Shown here: piece by piece, positions 36,131-44,430 of the stretch
How the letters are laid out: every line of letters starts with the position of its first letter
Position numbering within the stretch: position 1 is the stretch's first letter
DNA from: Sulfurovum zhangzhouensis
Lineage (GTDB): Bacteria > Campylobacterota > Campylobacteria > Campylobacterales > Sulfurovaceae
Direction of reading: 5' to 3'
Assembly (NCBI RefSeq): GCF_030347965.1
Contig: NZ_JAQIBD010000002.1
Coordinates: 186,001 to 250,000, forward strand
DNA: 64,000 nt
The notes under the pieces: generated by a model
Seen by the model: only the letters and a program-made list of their open reading frames with translations
The model's database searches: none
Told to the model about the DNA's origin: nothing
Made by a program: the position numbers and the translations under genes

Positions 36131-36207
36131 GATCGTTGCTTTTTCTATCGTATGGTGATTGATCATAACCTCGATTAACGCACTGTCACTCTTGGCATCT
36201 ACATCTA
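36131..36207 (-). pseudogene. Fragment of a second PEBP (YbhB-like) gene
   Basis: 77 nt match 36812-36888 inside the intact PEBP gene with about nine mismatches by my count. Read on the minus strand it encodes DVDAKSDSALIEVMINHHTI, against DVDSKSDSALVGFMINHHTI in the intact protein. The rest of the gene is absent: the frame upstream and downstream does not match. A decayed duplicate, or the scar of a local rearrangement. Confidence 0.8.
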
Positions 36208-36277
36208 GAATCCACACAGAACATATTGTAAAACAGTTCAGGGTACACACCCAAACTTAGTTTGGGAGAGAGAATCA

Positions 36278-36613
36278 TTACACTCTGGAGAGTAGTACTA
36301 TGATAAACGGTACAGGACGTTTTGGTGCGCCTGCCATGTCAAATACCTCACAAAAAGCAGTGGCCATATTTCTCATCATATCTTTAGTGTATTCATGATC
36401 GAATGATTCATCAAGAATTTCCATCGTTTTATCAAGAACAGTTTCAAATACGTTTGGGTCGTCACAACGCACTTCATAAGCAGCGACATTTTTGTCAAAA
36501 CTGCAGGCGTGGTGAAAGATATTGAAATTCTGTTCGATATCTTCATCGGTTAAGTCGTTAAGTAGATTGTATTCGCGGATGAAGTTAATGACTTCGTGTA
36601 ATTTGCAGACCAT
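36278..36613 (-). CDS. Hypothetical protein between the PEBP fragment and the PEBP gene
   Basis: 111 aa, acidic and helical, no signal peptide. It has two cysteines in the middle (HHACSFDKN, VRCDDPN) and a C-terminal MAGAPKRPVPFIIVLLSR. A ribosome site (AAGGAAT) precedes the ATG. Family not recognised. Codon use looks normal for this window, and the frame is intact, so it is probably real. Confidence 0.6.
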   Translation of the reverse strand: MVCKLHEVINFIREYNLLNDLTDEDIEQNFNIFHHACSFDKNVAAYEVRCDDPNVFETVLDKTMEILDESFDHEYTKDMMRNMATAFCEVFDMAGAPKRPVPFIIVLLSRV

Positions 36614-36747
36614 GATATTCCTTTTTTATATTATCAAAATCATGTATGCAAAAAACATACCCAAGCTTGAAATTTAGAAAAGGAATCTCTCCAGAAGTTA
36701 GATAATCGGCAAGCATGCCATTTTACTGTTCATTATCCAGAGGAGTA

Positions 36748-36774
36748 CACTCCAATCGAGGGATGATCGGAGTG
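36748..36774. terminator. Hairpin after the PEBP gene
   Basis: CACTCC ... GGAGTG with an inner ATC/GAT pair, 17 nt past the stop of the minus-strand gene at 36791. No T-run. Confidence 0.45.
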
Positions 36775-36790
36775 AATGGCACAAGAATCT

Positions 36791-37318
36791 TTAACGCTTA
36801 TAGTAAGAAACGATCGTTGCTTTTTCTATCGTATGATGATTGATCATAAACCCGACTAACGCACTGTCGCTCTTTGAATCTACATCGAGCTTTTCTACAT
36901 CCAGTGCATGGATAGTAAATCTATACTCATGGGGCTTATCACCTTGAGGTGGACATGCACCGCCAAAGCCAGGTTTTCCATAGTCTGTCATTGTCTCTAA
37001 TGCACCTTTTGGCAAGGCATTGGCACTTGAAGCATTTTGCGCGATATGATCGACATTTGCCGGAATGTTTACAATGATCCAGTGCCACCATCCACTTCCA
37101 GTCGGAGCATCAGGGTCATAGACGGTCAGTGCGAAACTTTTCGTCCCTTGCGGTGCATTTTTCCAGATCAGTTCCGGAGAGATATTTTTCCCGCTGCATC
37201 CAAAACCATTGAACTCCTGATCGATGGTCAACTGTCCTTGAAGATCACTACTGGTCAGCGTAAAATTCCCTGCGCTTAACAACACAGCCATACTCATCAT
37301 ACTGATAATCTTCTTCAT
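36791..37318 (-). CDS. YbhB/YbcL family Raf-kinase-inhibitor-like (PEBP) protein, secreted
   Basis: 175 aa. Short signal peptide (MKKIISMMSMAVLLSAG) then the PEBP fold: FNGFGCSGKNISPELIWKNAPQGTKSFALTVYDPDAPTGSGWWHWIIVNIP with the conserved DPDAP and WxHW ligand-site residues, GKPGFGGACPPQGDKPHEYRFTIHAL near the C-terminus. Family members bind small anionic ligands; physiological role unclear. Its C-terminal end is duplicated as a fragment at 36131-36207. Confidence 0.9.
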   Translation of the reverse strand: MKKIISMMSMAVLLSAGNFTLTSSDLQGQLTIDQEFNGFGCSGKNISPELIWKNAPQGTKSFALTVYDPDAPTGSGWWHWIIVNIPANVDHIAQNASSANALPKGALETMTDYGKPGFGGACPPQGDKPHEYRFTIHALDVEKLDVDSKSDSALVGFMINHHTIEKATIVSYYKR

Positions 37319-37472
37319 TTTTTACCCCTTTATAGTTTTTAGTCTCACTTATTGTAATACAGTGATATAAAAAATTAGCTTTTTCGCACGTTCACATTGT
37401 CTCGATAGAAATTATAGACTTGTATTGGAGGAGGGGTAATTAGAGAAAATAAAACTCTATAAATGCTTGTTT

Positions 37473-37570
37473 GTCACTGAGCACTGAGTGTACAGATGCG
37501 AAAGCGTGCAATATTGCGGAGCAACACGCTGAAAGCATCGCCCGTACACTTGCGAAGTGACGATTTTTTG
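37473..37570 (+). ncRNA. Candidate structured RNA or terminator-like hairpin element
   Basis: Arms pair in nested order: GTGTAC (37488-37493) with GTACAC (37544-37549), GATGC (37495) with GCATC (37535), AGCGTG (37503) with CACGCT (37525), and TTGC with GCAA at the tip; outer GTCACT (37473) pairs with AGTGAC (37556). Right after the outer arm comes ATTTTTTG, so on the plus strand it looks like a long hairpin ending in a T-run. Tandem CACTGAG units start at 37475. Could be a small RNA, a dispersed repeat, or a terminator; expression unknown. Confidence 0.45.
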
Positions 37571-37648
37571 TCTACTTTTTTCTAAAAAAAGTAGAGATAA
37601 AATACTTATCAAAAAGATAATATCTGCCAGCTATATGCTCAGTATGCA

Positions 37649-37670
37649 TTCCCGATCAGAAGATCGGGAA
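37649..37670. terminator. Inverted repeat beyond the GlnRS gene
   Basis: TTCCCGATC, loop AGAA, GATCGGGAA: a perfect 9-bp stem 32 nt past the GlnRS stop on the minus strand. No T-run directly after it; the T-rich hairpin at 37572-37594 lies further along the same transcript. Confidence 0.55.
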
Positions 37671-37701
37671 CGATATTAAAATAGTTGTTTTGGTTAATTT
37701 A

Positions 37702-39957
37702 TTACTTTAACTTCTCAGCTACCAGTTCATTCACCACTTGCGGGTTAGCTTTGCCCCCTGTGGCTTTGAGTACTTGTCCTACAAAAAAGCCTAGAAGCTT
37801 GGTATTTCCTGCTTTGAACTTCTCTACGTTATCTGGATTTTTCTCAATGATCTCATCAATGATAGGTGAAATTTGTGCAGGGTCACTTATCTGTACAAGC
37901 CCTTTAGCTTCAACTATCTGTTCAGGATTCTCTCCACTCTTAGCCATCTCTTCAAAAACTTCTTTAGCTATTTTGTTTGAAATAGTGTCATTATCAACCA
38001 TCTTAACAAGTTCAGCTATCTGCTTTGCGTCAAATTTCAGATCACTAATCTCTTTTTCTTTTAACTCTCTTGCAACGTCATTCGCTACTATATTAGCGAT
38101 AGTTACAGGAGAGTTGTATACAGACAGAGCCTCTGTATAAAAAGATGATAGTTTCTCATCCCTAGCCAAGATATCAGCAACCATACTGTTTAGTCCAAGC
38201 TCACCTGTATACTTATCAAAAAGTGCCTGTTCAGCTTCACTCATAGGTTCTACTTCACCATCTACCTGCACAGGTTTAGCTTGTGGCTTGCGCTCACTTC
38301 TTGGTGCTGTTTCTTTTTTATGCCAAGAGTCTTTAAGACCGACGATCTTGTTGAACACAGGTGCTTCATCGGTGTAGTCAACAGGATCAGCATAGAAATA
38401 CCCCTGTCTTTCAAACTGGAATCTCTCATCAGGTTTGTCTGTGATCACTGCCGGTTCGATAAGCGCATTTTTGATCACTTTTAAAGAGTCCGGATTGATA
38501 TCTTCCAACGTTTGAGGAGCTTCATCTTTAAAGAGTCTGTCATAGAGTCTTACTTCAACGCTTTTAGCCGTGTTTGCATCTACCCACTGGATAGCACTTT
38601 TTACTTTGATACCACTGGTATCGCTTCCACTTTTAGACTCAGGGTTGTACTCTGCAATGATCTCCGTGATGTTGCCATCAGCATCTTTGATCACTTCCTT
38701 ACATGTAATGATGTAACCGTGTCTAAGACGTACAGCCTGATCAGGTGTTAAACGGTAGTAACCTTTTGGAGGATTCTCAGAGAAGTCTTCACGCTCAATA
38801 TAGATCTCTTTTGAGAACGGCACTTTTCTTGAACCTTCTTTAGGCACGTCTTCAGGGTAGTACGGAGCATCAAACTCCTCTGTACCTTCATAGTTTGAAA
38901 TCGTTACTTTGAGCGGATCAAGCACACACATCACACGCGGCACTTTAGGATTGAGATCATCTCTGATAGCAAATTCAAGCTGTGCAACATCCACCGTAGA
39001 GTTGGCTTTGGCTATACCTATACTGTCACAGAAGTTGATGATAGACTCCGGCGTATAACCCCTTCTTCTGTATCCGGCGATCGTTGGAAGGCGAGGGTCG
39101 TCCCAGCCGCTCACCCTTCCTTCATTTACCAGTTGTAAAAGCAATCTTTTACTCATCACCGTATAGTTGATACTGAGCCTTGCAAACTCATGCTGATAAG
39201 GTCTTGGGGACTTAAGCCCAAGCGTATCAAGTACCCAATCATAGATATCACGGTTGTTTTCAAACTCCAGGGTACAGATAGAGTGAGTAATACCCTCAAT
39301 ATAGTCAGACAAACAGTGACCAAAGTCATACATCGGGTAAACATGCCACTTATCCCCTGCTCTATAGTGGTGTGCATGTCTGATACGATAGAGAAGCGGA
39401 TCTCTCATTTTCATATTCGCAGCACTCATATCGATTTTGGCTCGAAGTACGTGTTCACCGTCTTTAAATTCACCGTTTTTCATTCTCTCAAAAAGGTCAA
39501 GGTTCTCTTCAACACTGCGTTCAGCATATTTACTTCGTTTCCCGGGTTCTGTAACCGTTCCGCGGTATTCACGGATCTCTTCTTCACTTAGGCTGTCAAC
39601 GTATGCCTTCCCCATTTTAATGAGTTCAACAGCATAACCGTATAGTTCTGGGAAGTAATCAGATGTATAACGTACGCTATCATCCCATTTAAATCCAAGC
39701 CACTCTACTGCATCTTTGAGCGCCTCAACGTATTTCGTGTCTTCAGTAGTCGGATTGGTATCATCCATTCTAAGGTTACAAAGACCATGATAGTCACGTG
39801 CAATACCGAAATTGATACAGATAGATTTAGCGTGTCCAATGTGCGGAAAACCATTTGGCTCCGGGGGGAATCTTGTATGAATCTCTTTATATTTGCCTGA
39901 TGCCAAGTCCTCTTCAACTATGGTACGTAAAAAATCTTTGTGCTCACTCATTTTCAT
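37702..39957 (-). CDS. glnS: Glutaminyl-tRNA synthetase fused to a YqeY/GatB C-terminal domain
   Basis: 751 aa. The catalytic class I core has RFPPEPNGFPHIGHAKS (HIGH at 39-42) and VMSKRLL (KMSKS-type, ~266-270); LNLRMDD-type CNLRMDDTNPTTEDTKYV and the two anticodon beta barrels follow to ~560. A linker (KKETAPRSERKPQAKPVQVDGE) leads to a ~165-aa GatB/YqeY tail (~585-751; YTGELGLNSMVADILARDEKL, GGKANPQVVNELVAEKL). The same fusion is known in Deinococcus, where the tail aids tRNA-Gln binding. It charges tRNA-Gln directly with glutamine. AAAGG precedes the ATG. Notable because many Campylobacterota lack GlnRS. Confidence 0.94.
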   Translation of the reverse strand: MKMSEHKDFLRTIVEEDLASGKYKEIHTRFPPEPNGFPHIGHAKSICINFGIARDYHGLCNLRMDDTNPTTEDTKYVEALKDAVEWLGFKWDDSVRYTSDYFPELYGYAVELIKMGKAYVDSLSEEEIREYRGTVTEPGKRSKYAERSVEENLDLFERMKNGEFKDGEHVLRAKIDMSAANMKMRDPLLYRIRHAHHYRAGDKWHVYPMYDFGHCLSDYIEGITHSICTLEFENNRDIYDWVLDTLGLKSPRPYQHEFARLSINYTVMSKRLLLQLVNEGRVSGWDDPRLPTIAGYRRRGYTPESIINFCDSIGIAKANSTVDVAQLEFAIRDDLNPKVPRVMCVLDPLKVTISNYEGTEEFDAPYYPEDVPKEGSRKVPFSKEIYIEREDFSENPPKGYYRLTPDQAVRLRHGYIITCKEVIKDADGNITEIIAEYNPESKSGSDTSGIKVKSAIQWVDANTAKSVEVRLYDRLFKDEAPQTLEDINPDSLKVIKNALIEPAVITDKPDERFQFERQGYFYADPVDYTDEAPVFNKIVGLKDSWHKKETAPRSERKPQAKPVQVDGEVEPMSEAEQALFDKYTGELGLNSMVADILARDEKLSSFYTEALSVYNSPVTIANIVANDVARELKEKEISDLKFDAKQIAELVKMVDNDTISNKIAKEVFEEMAKSGENPEQIVEAKGLVQISDPAQISPIIDEIIEKNPDNVEKFKAGNTKLLGFFVGQVLKATGGKANPQVVNELVAEKLK

Positions 39958-40112
39958 TAAACCTTTTGTTTTATAAGAGTTGTATTTTATCGAATAAGTG
40001 CTTATCGCATCTTAGAGTTCTTATTTGAAAGAAAGGATAAGAGAACAAAATTAAAATGAATTTTTGAGACCTATGATTAAAAATATTTATTTATAACTCA
40101 AATTATTTAGAA

Positions 40113-40118
40113 TATAAT
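40113..40118 (+). promoter_or_regulatory. -10 box for the small Cys-rich protein gene
   Basis: TATAAT in TAGAATATAATTGC, giving a leader of about 90 nt to the ATG at 40215. The leader includes a GGTA-TGCG-TACC hairpin at 40158-40169. Confidence 0.5.
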
Positions 40119-40214
40119 TGCAATCATAAATAAAATCGGTATAAGTTTTAGGTCACGGGTATGCGTACCTAATAATTGTACTGTGTTACATACTTAAATG
40201 GAGGTGTGAACCTT

Positions 40215-40457
40215 ATGTTGAAAAAAACTTTTTTAACAGCATTACTATTTTCGATGTTGACTGGATCCTTAATCGCAGAACACTATGCAGAACCTATAGC
40301 TGAATGTGATGAAAAATTTGATAAGTGTGCAGAAAAATGTGGAGATGATGCTTCAGACGAATGTTTTGAAAAATGTGAGGCGGAATCAGATCATTGTTAT
40401 AAAACATATGTCTATGAAGACGGTAGTGTTCCAAAAGTGATCGAAGAAGAAGAATAA
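40215..40457 (+). CDS. Small secreted cysteine-rich acidic protein
   Basis: 80 aa from ATG 40215 (GGAGGTG 7 nt upstream). Signal peptide MLKKTFLTALLFSMLTGSLIA, mature part ~59 aa, very acidic. Six cysteines in a regular helix-friendly order: AECDEKFDKCAEKC then DECFEKC then DHCYK, that is C-x6-C-x3-C-x7-C-x3-C-x6-C, symmetric about its centre. This suggests a disulfide-linked helical hairpin in the periplasm. No family recognised. Confidence 0.75.
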   Translation: MLKKTFLTALLFSMLTGSLIAEHYAEPIAECDEKFDKCAEKCGDDASDECFEKCEAESDHCYKTYVYEDGSVPKVIEEEE

Positions 40458-40737
40458 TATCTAATGCTTGTCCTCTATTCAAGGATGAGAACATAAACCT
40501 GAACGTCACGTTCAAAGCAAAAACATTTTGATTGCTCTTCATCCCGTTTTCTTCACTACCTCATGATTTGGAACGCATCACTGTAGGCTATGATTGTAGT
40601 TCGATACAGCTCTTTCAGGTGTAAGCCAGTGAATAAATTTCTATTAAATTTAACACACTATAATATCACTTTTAATATCAACGCTCCGGGTAAATACGCG
40701 GTGCAGTGATAAGCCCTGACTTTTGGAGTAAGATTAA
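40458..40737. other. Gap upstream of the GltX2 gene
   Basis: 280 nt. Holds a GAACGT-C-ACGTTC palindrome at 40501-40513 (with flanking CT), and the TATAAT at 40659. No gene seen. Confidence 0.5.
40659..40664 (+). promoter_or_regulatory. -10 box for gltX2-yggT-slt
   Basis: TATAAT in CACTATAATATCAC; predicted leader of about 67 nt to the ATG at 40738. Confidence 0.5.
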
Positions 40738-41997
40738 ATGCTTAGATTTGCCCCTTCACCGACTGGTGAAATGCATATAGGAGAGCTGCGTGTAGCGATA
40801 TTTAACTACATGGTAGCCAAACAAAGAGATGTGAACTTTATTGTGCGTATCGAAGATACGGACAAAGAGCGTAACATCACAGGTAAAGATACCGAGATCA
40901 TGGAAATACTGGAAAAGTTCGCACTTACTCATGACTCTGTGTCTCATCAAAGTGAAAACCTCCATATGCACCAGACTCTAGCGATCAGACTCCTTGAAGA
41001 GAAGAAAGCATTTGTATGTACATGCAAAAGCCCTAACTGTAGTGGGCAATGTATGGACATAGGAACAAATAATCTATCTAAGCTCAAAGAGGAAAAGACA
41101 CCATTTGTCATCCGCATCAAAAAACCCGAATGTAACATCATCTATCAAGACCTTTTAAAAGGAGAGATGAGCGCTACACCTGATGAAGTCGACTCTTTTG
41201 TAATACTTCGTGAAGATAGTACCCCAAGCCACGACTTCGCGTGTGCCTGTGACGATATGATCTCGGGAGTAACTCTGATCATCCGCGGGGAAGATCATCT
41301 CTTAAATACACCAAAACAAATGCATATCAAAACACTTTTAGGATACGATCAAGAGACTGAATATGCGCACTTGCCTAACATCCTCAATAATGAAGACAAC
41401 AAGATGAGTATAGATGATGATGCAGGTTCAGTGAAGTGGCTCTTTGAACAAGGCTTTATCCCTGATGCGATCGCAAACTACCTGATCGCTCTTGGCAATG
41501 AAACACCAACAGAGATCTTCACTATGCCTGAAGCACTGGAATGGTTTGATCTATTTAAGATCTCCACGTCACCTGTCAAATTTGATATCGAAAAACTTCG
41601 CTTCATCAACCGTAAGCATCTTGAAATGATGGATGACAAACGTCTCTCAGTCCTCTTTGGTTTTGCCGATGAAAATATCGGTAAACTGGCAAAGGTTTAC
41701 CTGGAAGAAGCAAGTACGATCAATGAGCTTGAAGAAAAGATCAGAGCGATCTTTAAACCAAAAGATTTCAGCGGTGAATGGGGTGAGCAGATGAAACAGA
41801 TGTCTGATGTGATCTTTGATGCCCCTATGATAAACACCTATGATGCATTTGAGTCATACATCATGGAAAAGACAGGACTTCAAGGCGCGAACTTCTCAAA
41901 ACCGCTTCGCCACCTGCTTACGGGTGCAGGTGATGGTCCTGAGCTTTCAAACATATACCCGTACATCAAATCTTATATCCTGGAGGTAGCTTCATGA
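40738..41997 (+). CDS. gltX2: GltX2-type glutamyl-tRNA synthetase with altered KMSKS
   Basis: 419 aa, class I GluRS of the short GltX2 type known in Helicobacter, where it makes Glu-tRNA-Gln for GatCAB. RFAPSPTGEMHIGELRVAIFNYMVAKQ holds the HIGH-type motif (HIGE, 13-16). The KMSKR motif of the family reads KMSID here (222-226, in EDNKMSIDDDAGSVKWL), so the lysine that stabilises the transition state is replaced by Ile. A Cys cluster (C94-x-C96-x4-C101-x3-C105) resembles the GluRS zinc site. The rest of the protein is well conserved. Four-nt ATGA overlap with yggT. Confidence 0.88.
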   Translation: MLRFAPSPTGEMHIGELRVAIFNYMVAKQRDVNFIVRIEDTDKERNITGKDTEIMEILEKFALTHDSVSHQSENLHMHQTLAIRLLEEKKAFVCTCKSPNCSGQCMDIGTNNLSKLKEEKTPFVIRIKKPECNIIYQDLLKGEMSATPDEVDSFVILREDSTPSHDFACACDDMISGVTLIIRGEDHLLNTPKQMHIKTLLGYDQETEYAHLPNILNNEDNKMSIDDDAGSVKWLFEQGFIPDAIANYLIALGNETPTEIFTMPEALEWFDLFKISTSPVKFDIEKLRFINRKHLEMMDDKRLSVLFGFADENIGKLAKVYLEEASTINELEEKIRAIFKPKDFSGEWGEQMKQMSDVIFDAPMINTYDAFESYIMEKTGLQGANFSKPLRHLLTGAGDGPELSNIYPYIKSYILEVAS

Positions 41998-42269
41998 ATG
42001 CATTAATTTATGCGATCGTTCAAACACTGCATACAATATTCACAATTTATATCTGGGTCGTGATCATCGCTGCACTGATCAGTTTTGTTCAGCCTGACCC
42101 GCGTAACCCTATCGTACAGATTCTACGCCGTTTGACGGAACCAGCGTTTTCATTCATTCGCCGTAAACTGCCCTTTGTGGTATTCTCAGGAGTAGACCTC
42201 TCACCACTTGTGATCATCCTGGGACTGCAATTTATAGATATCTTTATGATGAGAAGCCTTATAGGCTAA
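41994..42269 (+). CDS. YggT family small membrane protein
   Basis: 91 aa, two membrane helices (~4-28 and ~62-85) around a loop VQPDPRNPIVQILRRLTEPAFSFIRRKLPFV that is the YggT signature. Possibly involved in membrane homeostasis or cell division site functions, not established. Overlaps gltX2 by 4 nt and is followed after 17 nt by the lytic transglycosylase gene. Confidence 0.88.
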   Translation: MNALIYAIVQTLHTIFTIYIWVVIIAALISFVQPDPRNPIVQILRRLTEPAFSFIRRKLPFVVFSGVDLSPLVIILGLQFIDIFMMRSLIG

Positions 42270-42286
42270 ACCAGGACCCTTCTTTC

Positions 42287-43825
42287 ATGAGACTCAAAAG
42301 CGTTGTATTATCCATCCTAGTAGCATACTCTACATCGCTTTATGCAGCTAAAACCTTTAGCTTTAATGAGATACATGAGATGCCTCAAAGTGTAGAGAAA
42401 GACTACTATATCTGGCGCTTTCTCTCACAAAAAAGTACGACCGTATCTGAGGCCAAAAAGATCATACAGGAAGTCGATTACCTCAATAAAAAGATCAGTA
42501 CCGCTTACCGTACAAAAACAGGTACAGCTCCCGAGATCAGACAGATACGCCGTACTGCTACTGCAGCAGAAAAAGAGCGTTGGAAAACCAACTACCAAAA
42601 GCTTCAAGAACTTAAAAACTCTAAGGCTGATTATCCTGCCTGGGCAAAAGAAAACCCTGAAATCGAATGCTACCTTTTCAACAATTGCGGTTCAAAGATC
42701 AGAAAAAAGAAGTATGACAAGCTTCTCAACTCCAAACAGTTCCGTGTATTGAGCATGGATAAAACGTTTAATCAAAGTATCCGTATCATACTGGGAGAAA
42801 ATCTACCACAGTTACAAAGATCTCTCCTTCAGGCACCTGCACACTCTAATGAGATCTCAGCAAAAACACATTTCCAACTAGGATTGTTTGCACTCAAACA
42901 AGGTAAACAAGATATCGCAATGATCTACTTCGGCCAAGCACGTAAAAAGGCAGAAAAACGCAGGGACAAAGATCAGGCAAATTTCTGGATGTATCTCGTA
43001 ACCAAAGAGAGAGGCTACCTGACCAATCTGGTAAACAGCTATGATGTTAATATCTATACACTCATCGCCAGAGATCTGCTAAAGCTGCGATATCCAAAGA
43101 TCATTACACCTAAGATATCACGATCAAAAGTATTTCACTATGATGTACTGGATCCAATAGACTGGGCAAAACTCAAACAAAAAATGTTCTCTGGAGATTA
43201 CAATCTTAATGACCTTGCTGATACATATAAGTCGGAAGAGACAGTAGGACACTATACCTATATCAAAGCCAAAGCATCCAACTTTAAAGAGATCTACTTT
43301 CCGATGCCTTACCATGATGCAATGAGGGGAATGAGCAAAGAGCGTCAAGCACTTATCTATGCGATTGCAAGACAGGAAAGCCGCTTTGTCCCAGCCTCTG
43401 TATCACGCTCTTTTGCCCTCGGTATGATGCAGATCATGCCGTTTTTGATAGAAGATATTGCAAAAAAGAAAAACGACAATATCGACCTTGATGATCTTTT
43501 CAATCCGTACAAAGCGATCGAGTATGCAGATTTTCATTTGGACTATCTAAATAAATGGCTCTATCATCCGCTTTTTGTGGCATATGCCTACAATGGAGGA
43601 ATCGGCTTTACCAAAAAGCTTATCACTGACAGAGCAAATTTCAGACCGGGACGCTATGAACCTTATCTTAGCATGGAAAATATGACCAATGAAGAAGCAA
43701 GGGAGTATGGCAAACGCGTCCTTACCAACTACGTTATCTACCTCAACCAACTAGGTGTCCCTACACGCCTGCTCCCTTTGATCAAAAAGGTCACTGACCC
43801 TAATGAGACAGATAGGTTCAGATAA
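42287..43825 (+). CDS. slt: Soluble lytic murein transglycosylase
   Basis: 512 aa. Signal peptide (MRLKSVVLSILVAYSTSLYA), a long alpha-superhelical U-shaped region (~25-345), then the catalytic Slt domain (~350-490): YAIARQESRFVPASVSRSFALGMMQIMPF with the catalytic Glu in RQESRF, and FVAYAYNGGIGFTKK. It cleaves glycan strands in the periplasm, for wall turnover or insertion of large complexes. Ends next to the convergent lipoprotein gene (no gap). Confidence 0.93.
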   Translation: MRLKSVVLSILVAYSTSLYAAKTFSFNEIHEMPQSVEKDYYIWRFLSQKSTTVSEAKKIIQEVDYLNKKISTAYRTKTGTAPEIRQIRRTATAAEKERWKTNYQKLQELKNSKADYPAWAKENPEIECYLFNNCGSKIRKKKYDKLLNSKQFRVLSMDKTFNQSIRIILGENLPQLQRSLLQAPAHSNEISAKTHFQLGLFALKQGKQDIAMIYFGQARKKAEKRRDKDQANFWMYLVTKERGYLTNLVNSYDVNIYTLIARDLLKLRYPKIITPKISRSKVFHYDVLDPIDWAKLKQKMFSGDYNLNDLADTYKSEETVGHYTYIKAKASNFKEIYFPMPYHDAMRGMSKERQALIYAIARQESRFVPASVSRSFALGMMQIMPFLIEDIAKKKNDNIDLDDLFNPYKAIEYADFHLDYLNKWLYHPLFVAYAYNGGIGFTKKLITDRANFRPGRYEPYLSMENMTNEEAREYGKRVLTNYVIYLNQLGVPTRLLPLIKKVTDPNETDRFR

Positions 43826-44344
43826 TTAGAAAGCTTTTGTATTCTCTACATATTTTGCAGCTTTTGAAAAGGGCATTTCTTTTTGCCCATACTTCCTACT
43901 CTCGAACAACAAGGTAAATTTTTTACTTACAGTATGAGGGAAAGTCACCAAATAATAACTGTTCCACTCGGTCACAAAAGGTATACCTTCCAAATAAGGG
44001 CTTTGTTTTGAAAGCGGCTGAATGCTTTTTGGTTTTTCCCCTTCAAGGGTCAAATTGTATTCTTTACCTAACTGATTGAATTGATCCTCTTCAATATAGA
44101 CCCCCACTACGAACTGTTCATCTTTTTTTTCTTTTTTCAGCTTGTTACTTCGAGCATACAGATAGGTCGCAGTTAAAAATACTTTGGTGATGTTATGGTC
44201 GTAAAGTTGAACTTTTTCAGTTTTTTGCAGATGTTTATATGTAGTTTTATTCTTCTCAAAACGCTGCTTGAGAGGATCGTCTGTTTTAGAGGAGCAAGCA
44301 GTTAAAAGGAGTAGAAGTGTCGTCAACCCAATTAATATTCGCAC
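43826..44344 (-). CDS. Putative lipoprotein
   Basis: 172 aa. Signal peptide with lipobox LLTAC-SSK (Cys at residue 17). The mature part is basic with no recognised domain; it has a beta-rich centre (FVVGVYIEEDQFNQLGKEYNLTLEGEKPKSI; YYLVTFPHTVSKKFTLLFESRKYG). Position after Slt suggests a cell-envelope role but it is on the opposite strand. Function unknown. Confidence 0.75.
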   Translation of the reverse strand: MRILIGLTTLLLLLTACSSKTDDPLKQRFEKNKTTYKHLQKTEKVQLYDHNITKVFLTATYLYARSNKLKKEKKDEQFVVGVYIEEDQFNQLGKEYNLTLEGEKPKSIQPLSKQSPYLEGIPFVTEWNSYYLVTFPHTVSKKFTLLFESRKYGQKEMPFSKAAKYVENTKAF

Positions 44345-44399
44345 ACAACCCTCCTAGATAATTGCTGTCATTTTAACATAGATTCAATAAACATTTAAG

Positions 44400-44405
44400 T
44401 ATAAT
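44400..44405 (+). promoter_or_regulatory. -10 box for mobB-fbp
   Basis: TATAAT in AAGTATAATTTAAAGG, about 26 nt ahead of the GTG start at 44431. Confidence 0.5.
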
Positions 44406-44430
44406 TTAAAGGATAAAGTAAAGGATAGAC

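Larger units (their letters stand above)
37319..37701. other. Intergenic region with strong secondary structure
   Basis: 383 nt between the PEBP gene and the GlnRS gene stop. It contains the long interrupted hairpin at 37473-37570, a CTACTTTTTT/AAAAAAGTAG hairpin at 37572-37594 and TTCCCGATC-AGAA-GATCGGGAA at 37649-37670. A ribosome-site-like GGAGGAGGGG occurs near 37426-37435 but no reading frame of note follows. Confidence 0.6.

Noticed and set aside
37475-37488. Tandem CACTGAG units as a CRISPR or VNTR start
   Set aside because: Only two 7-nt units, no spacers, and they form part of the hairpin arms. No CRISPR array anywhere in the window.
37473-37570. Integron attC-type recombination site
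   Set aside because: The interrupted palindrome looks similar in outline but there is no GTTRRRY core and no cassette array or integrase.
37685-38140. Serine/leucine-rich frame on the plus strand opposite the glnS 3' end
   Set aside because: It is a shadow of the well-supported GlnRS-YqeY gene on the minus strand; low complexity arises from that frame.
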